Both the position numbers and the translations under genes were made by a program. A DNA stretch of 7,226 bases from Euryarchaeota archaeon UBA257 (GTDB lineage Archaea; Thermoplasmatota; Poseidoniia; Poseidoniales; Thalassarchaeaceae): positions 1-7,226 of the forward strand of contig DAJO01000010.1 in NCBI GenBank assembly GCA_002498985.1. Direction: 5' to 3'. Positions 1-5,633 of the stretch are shown here, piece after piece. The notes below the pieces were generated by a model, which was not told the DNA's origin, searched no databases, and saw only the letters and a program-made list of their open reading frames with translations. Every line of letters begins with the position of its first letter. The first letter of the stretch is position 1.

Positions 1-49
1 AACTAATATTTACGAAGAGAACTCTCAAAAATCTCTAATGGACTTCTAA
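1..49 (+). CDS. C-terminal end of a probable + strand gene, cut by window edge
   Basis: Frame 2 is open from the left edge to a TAA at 47-49 and would encode the C-terminal residues TNIYEENSQKSLMDF. Fifteen open codons alone are weak evidence. However, the stop abuts the TTA (complement of TAA) of the neighbouring minus-strand gene, giving TAATTA, exactly as at the better supported junction 5235-5240. That makes a real convergent gene end plausible. No function can be inferred from this tail. Confidence 0.45.
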   Translation, partial: TNIYEENSQKSLMDF

Positions 50-856
50 TTAACCATACATGTTTGAAGCTTCATTAGTTGCTTGTTCAGCGCTCGGATT
101 TAGTTGTGAAGCCATCATTTCTCTAATCTGTTCCTCTATCCTTTGCGCCTCTACCATTAACGGTTCAGAGTCTAGATATATTGCAGGAAGTAATTTATCA
201 AGACAATTGATTATTCTTGCTGCAGCTCTAGAATCAGGTATCGTACCATTTCCGAACTCTCCTGAAGCCTCTGCTAACATTGCAATACTATTCACTGATC
301 TTCTTCTACTTTCTCCCATCATCACTCCGGTCATTCCTCCAATAATTCCCTGTTTCAGAAGTGGAATTTTTAATTCATTCAGCATTTTGTGGGATTCTTC
401 TATCGATCCTATCCCTAATAATGATCCATCTGAATCATCTTCATCGAAAACTGTATGCTTATTTTCAACACCTGGCGAATAAGCATCAATCATTATCGTG
501 GCACTAGCATTGGATTGTTTAATCCAATCAATTAACGCGCCAGATAGAGGCAGGCACATGTCTGCAGGAACCTGAATCTCTGAAGCGATTAGAACCACTT
601 TGTTACACTCTTCCATATTACAAATTGGCTCTCCTGCATAAAATCTCAAAGGAGGCAAAGGCATTCCTTCCTGTACCAAACAAACTGCAGGCAAAGCAGG
701 GTGCCTTACACCGCCAACTAATTTCAGATTTAATTTATCAACTAAATAATGTGCAACGATGCTGCTAACAAATCCTAGCGAAGGAAAACAATTGACTACG
801 AGTGCTCCTGTAATATCAATTTCAGAATCAAACTGTATCTCCGGTTGTGACGTCAT
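50..856 (-). CDS. PAC2 family protein (proteasome assembly chaperone-like) with C-terminal HbYX-type tail
   Basis: A 268-aa protein of the PAC2 family, whose archaeal members (PbaA/PbaB) and eukaryotic relatives (Pba1-Pba2/PAC1-PAC2) assist 20S proteasome assembly in the cytoplasm. The family pattern is visible in a Gly/hydrophobic strand-helix start (residues about 15-45), the LVGGVRHPALPAV segment near 47-58, the SEIQVP segment near 92-97, and the late KQGIIGGMTGVMMGE block (168-182) followed by RAAARIINCLDKLL. All have counterparts in the second PAC2 gene at 6285. The last three residues, Met266-Tyr267-Gly268, fit the hydrophobic-Tyr-any pattern by which PbaB, Pba1-Pba2 and proteasomal ATPases dock on alpha rings. 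The ATG at 854-856 was chosen because the 72-residue extension upstream of it would overlap the divergent nuclease gene and does not look like PAC2 sequence. An acidic insert lies at about residues 137-144. The PAC2 assignment is firm; a proteasome role is inferred. Confidence 0.88.
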   Translation of the reverse strand: MTSQPEIQFDSEIDITGALVVNCFPSLGFVSSIVAHYLVDKLNLKLVGGVRHPALPAVCLVQEGMPLPPLRFYAGEPICNMEECNKVVLIASEIQVPADMCLPLSGALIDWIKQSNASATIMIDAYSPGVENKHTVFDEDDSDGSLLGIGSIEESHKMLNELKIPLLKQGIIGGMTGVMMGESRRRSVNSIAMLAEASGEFGNGTIPDSRAAARIINCLDKLLPAIYLDSEPLMVEAQRIEEQIREMMASQLNPSAEQATNEASNMYG

Positions 857-935
857 TGCTAGATAGTAATAGCCGGTGGTGTTAATCCTTATGACGCCAC
901 GAGCGTAACATCGGATAGTCAGGCGGGGCGAAATA
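857..935. promoter_or_regulatory. Divergent intergenic region between PAC2 and PD-(D/E)XK nuclease genes
   Basis: This 79-bp gap separates two head-to-head starts and must hold both promoters. On the minus strand, an AT-rich stretch around 875-895 (ATAAGGATTAAC) lies roughly 25-35 bases before the PAC2 ATG and is a weak TATA-box candidate. Facing the nuclease there is no convincing TATA box, only a purine/G-rich AGGCGGGG stretch 8-15 bases before the GTG that could serve as a poor ribosome-binding site. Confidence 0.3.
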
Positions 936-2093
936 GTGGTCGAAATATCTTCACAACACCAATTATCTCCATCTTCATGGAATAGATTTGAAGAATGTCC
1001 AAGGAAATATTGGCTATCTAGACAGCGTTTACCTCGTAAAGCATCTATGCCTGCGTCATTAGGAAATGTCATCCATAATTCTATGGAAGAAATTTGTAAT
1101 TTGGATTTTACAGGTCATGACGATTCTGAAGTTGGTTGGTTATCGAAGATTATGAAAAAAACAATCGATAAACAATGGTTGATCGAAAAAGAAATTTTCC
1201 TTAATACCCCCCGTCGTCCGAGTTGGAAATCTCAATCAATTGGAAAGGCGAGAGAAGGTTTAGTTGGAGCCCTCAATCTTCTTTTTAGTAAAACAAAGTT
1301 TGCGGGTAAGAAATTTTCTGAAATAACAATCAAAGATTGGAACGAAATCAAATCAATTGTTATTTCTAATGAAGAGTCTCTAATTTCTAATGATGGAAGA
1401 TTAATTGGCAGACTAGATCTACTAATCGATGATTTAGATGAAGATGGTAACTCTAAAGGTTGGATAGTTGCAGATTTAAAAACTGGAAAACCACCCAATT
1501 CTATTCTTAGCGAGAAAGTAACTAGGCAATTGTTATTTTATAGAGATTTATTGAAAGAAAGCAAACCAAATCATCCTTCAGTTTCTGCTGAAGGATGGTA
1601 TTCATCTAATCAGAAAATATATTCTACAGACGGAGATTTTGTATTGGACGATGCAATTTTAGCTTGGAACGAAATGAAATTAACTATTTACCCTCCAGAA
1701 TCAACACCGAGTGAAGAGTCTTGTGGGTTTTGTGAATTTAAGGCATGGTGCCCCGATTGGTGGTTATCTAGAGATAAAGGACACCTTTCTGACAAGAACA
1801 CATTCCGTGACGAGGTAGTCAGGATAATAAAGTTCGACGAAATTTCAGGTGCTGCAAGGTTTGAACGACAAGCACCAGTTGACATACATGGAGAATTAAC
1901 AAGTTCAGATGTAAGTTTCGGAGCCCTCATCAAAGGCCGAGCATTAACTCAGATAAAGGAATTAATTTCTTCAGATTATGAAGGGCCAGTATTCCTTGGA
2001 AGCGTGAGATCACAAGGAAAGATAATTCATTTAGGCGACTGGAGCGAGGTTCTCCCTTGGTCCCCTTTATTGGAATCAAAAAGAAAAGTTTAG
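936..2093 (+). CDS. PD-(D/E)XK nuclease of the RecB/Cas4/AddB type with probable Fe-S cluster
   Basis: A 385-aa predicted DNA nuclease. The N-terminus LSPSSWNRFEECPRKYWL (residues 10-27) is the hallmark opening of RecB-like PD-(D/E)XK domains. His47 sits in the next helix. Catalytic residues are Asp161 (GRLDLLI), Asp180 and Lys182 (VADLKTGK), with Gln198 and Tyr202 (QLLFY) forming the RecB-family motif. Cys21 plus Cys263, Cys266 and Cys272 (CGFCEFKAWC) match the 1+3 cysteine layout that holds a 4Fe-4S cluster in Cas4 and AddB. A further 95 residues (about 290-385), rich in predicted strands, are not part of the nuclease core and may be a nucleic-acid-binding domain. GTG at 936 is the only start before the N-terminal motif, since an in-frame stop lies at 906. 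With no helicase or CRISPR genes nearby, a stand-alone repair or recombination role is likelier than Cas4. It overlaps the convergent exonuclease by 4 bp. Confidence 0.87.
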   Translation: MVEISSQHQLSPSSWNRFEECPRKYWLSRQRLPRKASMPASLGNVIHNSMEEICNLDFTGHDDSEVGWLSKIMKKTIDKQWLIEKEIFLNTPRRPSWKSQSIGKAREGLVGALNLLFSKTKFAGKKFSEITIKDWNEIKSIVISNEESLISNDGRLIGRLDLLIDDLDEDGNSKGWIVADLKTGKPPNSILSEKVTRQLLFYRDLLKESKPNHPSVSAEGWYSSNQKIYSTDGDFVLDDAILAWNEMKLTIYPPESTPSEESCGFCEFKAWCPDWWLSRDKGHLSDKNTFRDEVVRIIKFDEISGAARFERQAPVDIHGELTSSDVSFGALIKGRALTQIKELISSDYEGPVFLGSVRSQGKIIHLGDWSEVLPWSPLLESKRKV

Positions 2094-2902
2094 CCTTGGA
2101 ATAAATGCTTATATTTCTCACAAACAGTCTTTTCAATAGGGCTTGAGGGTGAAAATAACCAATTCAGATATCGTGGGTCGTTCCTATTAATTTCATCTAA
2201 ACTCCTTCCTTTGTATTTTCCAAAGGCAATAATAATCTCAGTATTATTTATTCTCAATAATCCCCTTGATTGAGGTACAGGTTCCAGATCTTCAAGCCCT
2301 GGACCAAGTAAATTTTCTCTTCTTACACCGGCCAAAGAGTCTTGTAGGTCATCAATAGTACCTCTAAAAAATCTAGGATTTTCTTTCATTATCTTCCATA
2401 ATAGTATCAAAGTTGCACCCGCATCCGCATCCGCTCTATGCGCATTAGACAAATCAATTCCATACTTATTACATAATATCCCTAATTTATGCCTACCGGG
2501 AATTTTCAATTTTCTAGCTATAACTAAAGTATCAATAATTGCTCTCGGCTTAGGGGTTTCTACCCCTGCTCTGAAACACTCCATCTCCAGCATCTTCCAA
2601 TCAAATTTAATTATATTATGTCCAACAACGATTGAATCATTAATTATTTTTGATATCTCGCCAATATGTTCAGAGAAATTACCCGAGTCTCTCACATCTT
2701 GATCTTTAATACCATGAACATTCGATGCTTCGAAAGGTATTCTCTTTTCGGGGTAGACTAGTGATTGCAGATTTATGTCACTTCCATCTACATCACTGCC
2801 AATTAATGCATATTCGACAATCCTTTCTTTTCTAACATCAAAACCCGTGGTTTCTAAATCAAATCCAACAACTCGGAAGCCATCAAAAATCTCCCCAGCC
2901 AT
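2090..2902 (-). CDS. DEDDh 3'-5' exonuclease (DnaQ-like) with ExoX-type C-terminal module
   Basis: A 270-aa predicted 3'-5' exonuclease of the DnaQ superfamily. The three Exo motifs are all present: Asp15 and Glu17 in VVGFDLETTGF, Asp101 in VVGHNIIKFDWKML, and His155 with Asp160 in AHRADADA, so the two-metal active site is complete and of the DEDDh type. A linker (about 175-222) leads to a C-terminal segment (226-270, FGKYKGRSLDEI...DPRYLNWLF) that resembles the FGKYKG module at the end of exonuclease X-like proteins and DUF3820. It probably trims DNA 3' ends in repair, though an RNA substrate cannot be excluded. ATG at 2902 is preferred. In-frame GTG (2917) and TTG (2953) lie upstream, and a GGGGGGAG tract at 2919-2926 is 1 base from the GTG and 16 from the ATG, so it settles nothing. 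The stop shares bases with that of the nuclease gene. Confidence 0.88.
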   Translation of the reverse strand: MAGEIFDGFRVVGFDLETTGFDVRKERIVEYALIGSDVDGSDINLQSLVYPEKRIPFEASNVHGIKDQDVRDSGNFSEHIGEISKIINDSIVVGHNIIKFDWKMLEMECFRAGVETPKPRAIIDTLVIARKLKIPGRHKLGILCNKYGIDLSNAHRADADAGATLILLWKIMKENPRFFRGTIDDLQDSLAGVRRENLLGPGLEDLEPVPQSRGLLRINNTEIIIAFGKYKGRSLDEINRNDPRYLNWLFSPSSPIEKTVCEKYKHLFQG

Positions 2903-2950
2903 GATTATTCGAAACACTCTCCCCCCATGAACTAATCCGTCCGTATCTTT

Positions 2951-2975
2951 CAAATCATATATTATTGATATTTTT
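2951..2975. promoter_or_regulatory. AT-rich divergent promoter core between exonuclease and lipoprotein genes
   Basis: The sequence around 2955-2975 (TCATATATTATTGATATTTTT) contains TATA-like elements readable both ways. On the minus strand, AATATATG centred near 2961 would place transcription start near 2935, about 33 bases before the exonuclease ATG. On the plus strand, TATTATTGATATTTT would start transcription near 2985-2997, some 30-40 bases before the lipoprotein ATG. The assignment rests on base composition and spacing only. Confidence 0.4.
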
Positions 2976-3028
2976 CAAGTACGTTTTTCCAACATCGCTA
3001 TGAACACCATATCGTGCACAGGCGCCCA

Positions 3029-4195
3029 ATGTCGTCAACTAAGGTTGGAACTTTTTCTGTATCTTGTATTATTTTATTAGTCTCTCTTGCCGGTTGTACC
3101 GGACTTTCTTCGACGACACCAAATGCAGAAATTTCCTCCGATGTAAATGAAATTAATGTTGGTGATGTTGTAAATTTTGATGGCCGAAGCTCAACTTCCC
3201 CTTCCCCCTCAATAATTGTAGACTTTGATTGGGATTTTGGTGACGGTGAAACAAGATTAACTAAATCAGGAATAATAAGTCATTATTTCCAAAACCCAGG
3301 AAATCATGAAGTTCAGCTAACAGTCACTAATGACTTAGGTGAATCAGATTCAATTTCAATGACGATTTTTGTAAATTCCCCTCCCTCAATTATTATTGAA
3401 GTTCCTGGTTTTGTTAAAACAGGAGAAACAGCAACTTTAGATGCCACTGATTCTTTCGACCCAGAAGGTGGTGGTTTAGAATATATTTGGGATTTCGATA
3501 AGACATATGATAGTGATGGCGACGGAGACCCAACTCGTGACGCTGATGCAACATCTTCTACAGCCGAGATAGAATTTTTAGTAGCTGGTAATCAAACAGG
3601 AATATTGACTGTAGTTGATGATAAAGGAGGCATTTCATCCGAAGAATGGACAATTATGGTAATTTCTAGGACATTTTATGTATATTGGGAAGAAGAAAAA
3701 ATCACATACTCTTGGTCTGATTATCTAGAACAAGGTGAATCGGTCTCACTCACTCATGAACCCGGCCTTAATGCTCGAATTATCGAGTTTAATGCTTCAT
3801 TAATATTAGATAGGGAATTAATACCATTATTATGGCCTGAAGATAATTTTTCCATACATGTCGATTTACCAATGACTGGTTGGGAAACATCTACTTCAAC
3901 AACTCATGACAATATTACAGAAAACGCTTCAGCTTATATCTCATATGATGGATTGAACCAGATTCCAGAAAGTGGTTACAACATTCAAGCAGATTCTGCC
4001 GAGGATATCGTTTATTCTTTACTTAATGAACCTGGTCAGAGATGGGGTATGGGTGAATGGATATGGACTATTACGGCAGATCAGTGTGATCCTGATTTAC
4101 CCGTAGATGGTATCGACCCCGACACAGGTAATGATTGGAATTTAGAAGTTGAATTTATAATTTTGACTCCAAGAGTTGCAGAAATTGGAGTTTAA
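3029..4195 (+). CDS. PKD-domain lipoprotein, probably surface-anchored
   Basis: A 388-aa secreted protein. Residues 1-22 form a signal peptide (hydrophobic VSCIILLVSL) ending in a lipobox, LAG-Cys23, so the mature protein is probably lipid-anchored on the outer face of the cytoplasmic membrane. Two PKD-like domains follow. The first, at about 32-116, has the signature strand VDFDWDFGDGE (64-74) and a C-terminal QLTVTNDLGESDS. The second, at about 119-211, has LEYIWDFDKTY (150-160) and LTVVDDKGG (193-201). The second carries an acidic insert, DSDGDGDPTRDAD (161-173), that resembles calcium-binding thrombospondin type 3 or EF-like loops. The remaining 180 residues are Trp- and Asp-rich, strand-like and not recognised. 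There is no C-terminal membrane helix. ATG 3029 was chosen over in-frame GTG 3014 because it starts the signal peptide cleanly. Such PKD lipoproteins usually act in adhesion or in surface or substrate binding, but no ligand is evident here. Confidence 0.85.
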   Translation: MSSTKVGTFSVSCIILLVSLAGCTGLSSTTPNAEISSDVNEINVGDVVNFDGRSSTSPSPSIIVDFDWDFGDGETRLTKSGIISHYFQNPGNHEVQLTVTNDLGESDSISMTIFVNSPPSIIIEVPGFVKTGETATLDATDSFDPEGGGLEYIWDFDKTYDSDGDGDPTRDADATSSTAEIEFLVAGNQTGILTVVDDKGGISSEEWTIMVISRTFYVYWEEEKITYSWSDYLEQGESVSLTHEPGLNARIIEFNASLILDRELIPLLWPEDNFSIHVDLPMTGWETSTSTTHDNITENASAYISYDGLNQIPESGYNIQADSAEDIVYSLLNEPGQRWGMGEWIWTITADQCDPDLPVDGIDPDTGNDWNLEVEFIILTPRVAEIGV

Positions 4196-4234
4196 ATCTT
4201 CGTTCAATAGTGGGAAGGCCTTTCAAGTAATTCT

Positions 4235-4251
4235 CCATGGCAGGGCCATGG
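4235..4251 (+). promoter_or_regulatory. CCATGG-CAGGG-CCATGG hairpin over a start codon
   Basis: Two copies of the self-complementary hexamer CCATGG are separated by CAGGG. In RNA they can pair as a 6-bp stem with a 5-base loop. The ATG proposed as the start of the next gene (4248) lies inside the 3' arm. If real, the fold would hide the start; if translation begins at ATG 4260, it lies in the leader. A chance occurrence is possible. Confidence 0.3.
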
Positions 4252-4601
4252 TCAAAGAGATGCAGATAACCAAAGTCTCAATTCGTGACAGACTTATTGC
4301 AGATTTGAAAGTCATTATGAGCAATCCTCGAGATTATGATTTTTCTCCACGTGCAGATATTAATGACAATATCCTTAGTATCCAGAATGAAGATGATGAT
4401 TCTTCAAGAACTTCATTTGAACTAGATTCAGATATGATGGCAACAATAGAAAGAGATCGTATGCTTGAGTTGAGAGTTAAGTTCAATGTAGATGGCATGC
4501 ATGGTGTTCTTTTACATAAAACTCCTAATCCAAGAGACGGTCCTAAATCTAAGAAATTGGCCCAACCAAGTTGGAAAACAATCCTTCCATTGGATATGTA
4601 A
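4248..4601 (+). CDS. Unrecognised small protein, 117 aa
   Basis: I do not recognise this family. The protein is soluble, with no signal peptide or membrane segment. It has a basic/amphipathic N-terminus (about 1-28, VSIRDRLIADLKVIMSNPRDY), an acidic middle (NEDDDSSRTSFELDSD, 47-62), a strand-like ELRVKFNVDGMHGVLLHKT stretch (74-92) and a Pro/Lys-rich C-terminus. The alternating strands with an acidic loop could form a small beta-rich domain, but no active-site motif is visible. It lies 52 bp after the lipoprotein gene on the same strand, so the two may be co-transcribed, and 57 bp before a tRNA gene. Start choice is uncertain: ATG 4248 is used here, ATG 4260 would drop four residues, and a TTG at 4176 would overlap the lipoprotein gene. 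No good ribosome-binding site favours any of them. A TATA-like TTTAAAT at 4191-4197 could give an independent promoter. Confidence 0.65.
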   Translation: MVKEMQITKVSIRDRLIADLKVIMSNPRDYDFSPRADINDNILSIQNEDDDSSRTSFELDSDMMATIERDRMLELRVKFNVDGMHGVLLHKTPNPRDGPKSKKLAQPSWKTILPLDM

Positions 4602-4625
4602 ATCTCTCCAACTTATCACCGTTGG

Positions 4626-4634
4626 AATTAAAGA
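4626..4634 (+). promoter_or_regulatory. Possible TATA element of the tRNA gene
   Basis: AATTAAAGA lies roughly 25-33 bases before the tRNA 5' end, the expected distance for an archaeal TATA box with a short 5' leader. The match to the consensus is weak. Confidence 0.3.
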
Positions 4635-4658
4635 TGAACCTTCTCTCGAAGTTCTATT

Positions 4659-4735
4659 GGACCCATAGTGTAGCCTGGATATCACTGGGGCTTGCGGAGC
4701 CTTAAACCCGTGTTCAAATCGCGGTGGGTCCGCCA
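4659..4735 (+). tRNA. tRNA-Arg (anticodon GCG), CCA encoded
   Basis: The cloverleaf can be folded by eye. Acceptor stem GGACCCA (4659-4665) pairs perfectly with TGGGTCC (4725-4731), followed by discriminator G73 and an encoded CCA (4733-4735). In the D arm, GTG (4668-4670) pairs with CAC (4683-4685), with a T13/T22 mismatch, and the loop holds GG then A. Anticodon stem GGGGC (4687-4691) pairs with GCCTT (4699-4703) using two G-T pairs. The loop TTGCGGA puts anticodon GCG at 4694-4696, reading CGC and CGU arginine codons. The variable loop is AAAC. T stem CCGTG/CGCGG (4708-4712, 4720-4724) encloses TTCAAAT. Arginine identity is supported by A in the D loop after GG, C35 and G73. There is no intron. 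Confidence 0.95.
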
Positions 4736-4745
4736 TTTACGTTTC

Positions 4746-4759
4746 TTAGTGTGCACTAA
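4746..4759. repeat. Short inverted repeat just 3' of tRNA-Arg
   Basis: TTAGTG-TG-CACTAA is a perfect 6-bp inverted repeat with a 2-base centre, 10 bases after the tRNA CCA and 64 bases before the thioesterase ATG. It could be an operator for the thioesterase gene or a 3' end signal for the tRNA transcript. No T tract directly follows, so a classic terminator is not supported. Confidence 0.35.
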
Positions 4760-4823
4760 AAGAATAATAATTTCTAGATTGTTGTTCCATAGATTTCAAA
4801 CCAATAAACTATTACCATTTACT

Positions 4824-5237
4824 ATGACATTCTTATCTTCTAGGCGAATAGACTTCCCAATGGTAGATTCAGCAGGTATTGTTTATTACCCTAGATTTTG
4901 GGATTTAGCGCACCGCTTCTATGAAGAATCATGGGAGTATACTTGCGGTATTCATTATAATGAAGTTCTTGAAAATCATCGTTTAGGTTTCCCCTTAGTT
5001 CACAGCGAAGCAAATTTTCATCATCCTCTTAGCTATGGAGATACAGCAACTTGTAAATTGAAAATAAAGAGAATCGGAAACACCTCAATAACTTGGGACT
5101 TTGAGATATTCAATCAAGATGAAATTTTGTGCTGGACATCAGTACAAACCACTGTTTGTACGAGTATGGATGAAATAACTAAGAAAGTATCAGTACCTGA
5201 GTGGATGCGTGAAGGCCTTTCAAAGATTCAAGAGTAA
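4824..5237 (+). CDS. Acyl-CoA thioesterase, 4-hydroxybenzoyl-CoA thioesterase/YbgC-like hotdog fold
   Basis: A 137-aa protein of normal length for single-hotdog thioesterases, which hydrolyse acyl-CoA to free acid and CoA as homotetramers in the cytoplasm. The N-terminus RIDFPMVDSAGIVYYPRFWDLAHRFYEE (8-35) is the family signature. Asp15 corresponds to the catalytic aspartate of the DxAG(I/V)VYY motif, and the following helix forms the hotdog core. Later strands (HSEANFHHPLSYGDTATCKLKIKRIGNTSITWDFEI, 60-95) fit the usual pattern, including the H-P-x-x-Y-G-D segment that lines the active site. The acyl substrate cannot be told from sequence. ATG 4824 was chosen because the frame remains open back into the tRNA gene, where it cannot be coding, and the signature starts eight residues after this ATG. 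AATAAAC at 4801-4807 could contribute to a promoter. The stop TAA abuts the stop of the convergent pentapeptide gene. Confidence 0.88.
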   Translation: MTFLSSRRIDFPMVDSAGIVYYPRFWDLAHRFYEESWEYTCGIHYNEVLENHRLGFPLVHSEANFHHPLSYGDTATCKLKIKRIGNTSITWDFEIFNQDEILCWTSVQTTVCTSMDEITKKVSVPEWMREGLSKIQE

Positions 5238-5633
5238 TTATTGTTCTTTAGGCCACTTTTTTGTCAACGCGGCTCTTAATCCATCATCCATTTTAGCATC
5301 CCACCAGTTCGCTTTTCTCCATATGGCGTATCTCCCCCTAATTCCTCTCAAATCAGCTCCCTCAAGTTTAGCCCCTTGGAAATTTGAAAGATTCATTTTA
5401 GCTTTAATAAAAATAGCATCTCTCATATCTGCATTATCGAATGCAGCCTTCATTAAATTAGCACCCTTGAAAGAGGCCCTCCTCATATCAGCACCTGAAA
5501 GATCTGCTCCCTCAAGATCTGCCCCATCAAAAACCGCTCTTTTCAGATTAGCACCAGAGAGATTAACTCCTCTCAAATCTTTACCAATATGAGATGTATA
5601 TGACCAATCTTCTCTTTCTTCCTTATCAGACAC
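5238..5633 (-). CDS. Pentapeptide-repeat protein, 131 aa
   Basis: Residues about 19-113 form some nineteen consecutive five-residue repeats of the A(D/N)LXX type, for example DLRGV-NLSGA-NLKRA-VFDGA-DLEGA-DLSGA-DMRRA-SFKGA. These should fold as a right-handed quadrilateral beta-helix of four to five coils. Repeats after about residue 77 become irregular (KMNLS, IWRKA, NWWDA) and end in a basic C-terminus (TKKWPKEQ). There is no signal peptide or membrane segment, so it is cytoplasmic. Pentapeptide proteins of the Qnr/MfpA type mimic DNA and bind gyrase, but most have no assigned function and nothing here shows gyrase binding. The start is GTG 5633, because no ATG lies before the repeats. The GTG sits inside the last codons of the upstream gene (8-bp overlap), implying translational coupling. 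Confidence 0.87.
   Translation of the reverse strand: MSDKEEREDWSYTSHIGKDLRGVNLSGANLKRAVFDGADLEGADLSGADMRRASFKGANLMKAAFDNADMRDAIFIKAKMNLSNFQGAKLEGADLRGIRGRYAIWRKANWWDAKMDDGLRAALTKKWPKEQ

Noticed and set aside
60..482. Plus-strand open frame antisense to the first PAC2 gene
   Set aside because: It is a shadow of a well-supported gene on the other strand with no recognisable domain.
857..1072. A 72-residue N-terminal extension of the minus-strand PAC2 gene
   Set aside because: It would overlap the nuclease N-terminal motif on the other strand, and its residues do not resemble PAC2 sequence. ATG 856 fits the family start.
936..2093. Cas4 of a CRISPR-Cas adaptation module
   Set aside because: The fold and cysteines fit Cas4-like nucleases, but there is no CRISPR array, cas1 or cas2 in the window, and the protein is longer than typical Cas4.
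2903..2953. Longer start (TTG 2953) for the exonuclease
   Set aside because: It adds 17 residues outside the fold using a rare TTG that lies inside the AT-rich promoter region. ATG 2902 starts shortly before the first Exo motif.
4176..4247. TTG-initiated extension of the 117-aa gene into the lipoprotein gene
   Set aside because: TTG is a poor start, the extension overlaps the upstream coding sequence by 20 bases, and two ATGs are available downstream.
4692..4823. Open frame from inside the tRNA leading into the thioesterase
   Set aside because: It covers half the tRNA, and the 44 extra residues precede a complete hotdog domain, so this is fortuitous openness.
4659..4823. Integration (att) site or mobile element at the tRNA 3' end
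   Set aside because: No repeated copy of the tRNA 3' end, integrase or terminal repeats were seen. The following gene is an ordinary thioesterase.
5209..5592. Plus-strand open frame antisense to the pentapeptide gene
   Set aside because: Its Ala/Pro/Ser/Leu repeats are the complement of the pentapeptide repeats. It overlaps the thioesterase end and has no start context of its own.
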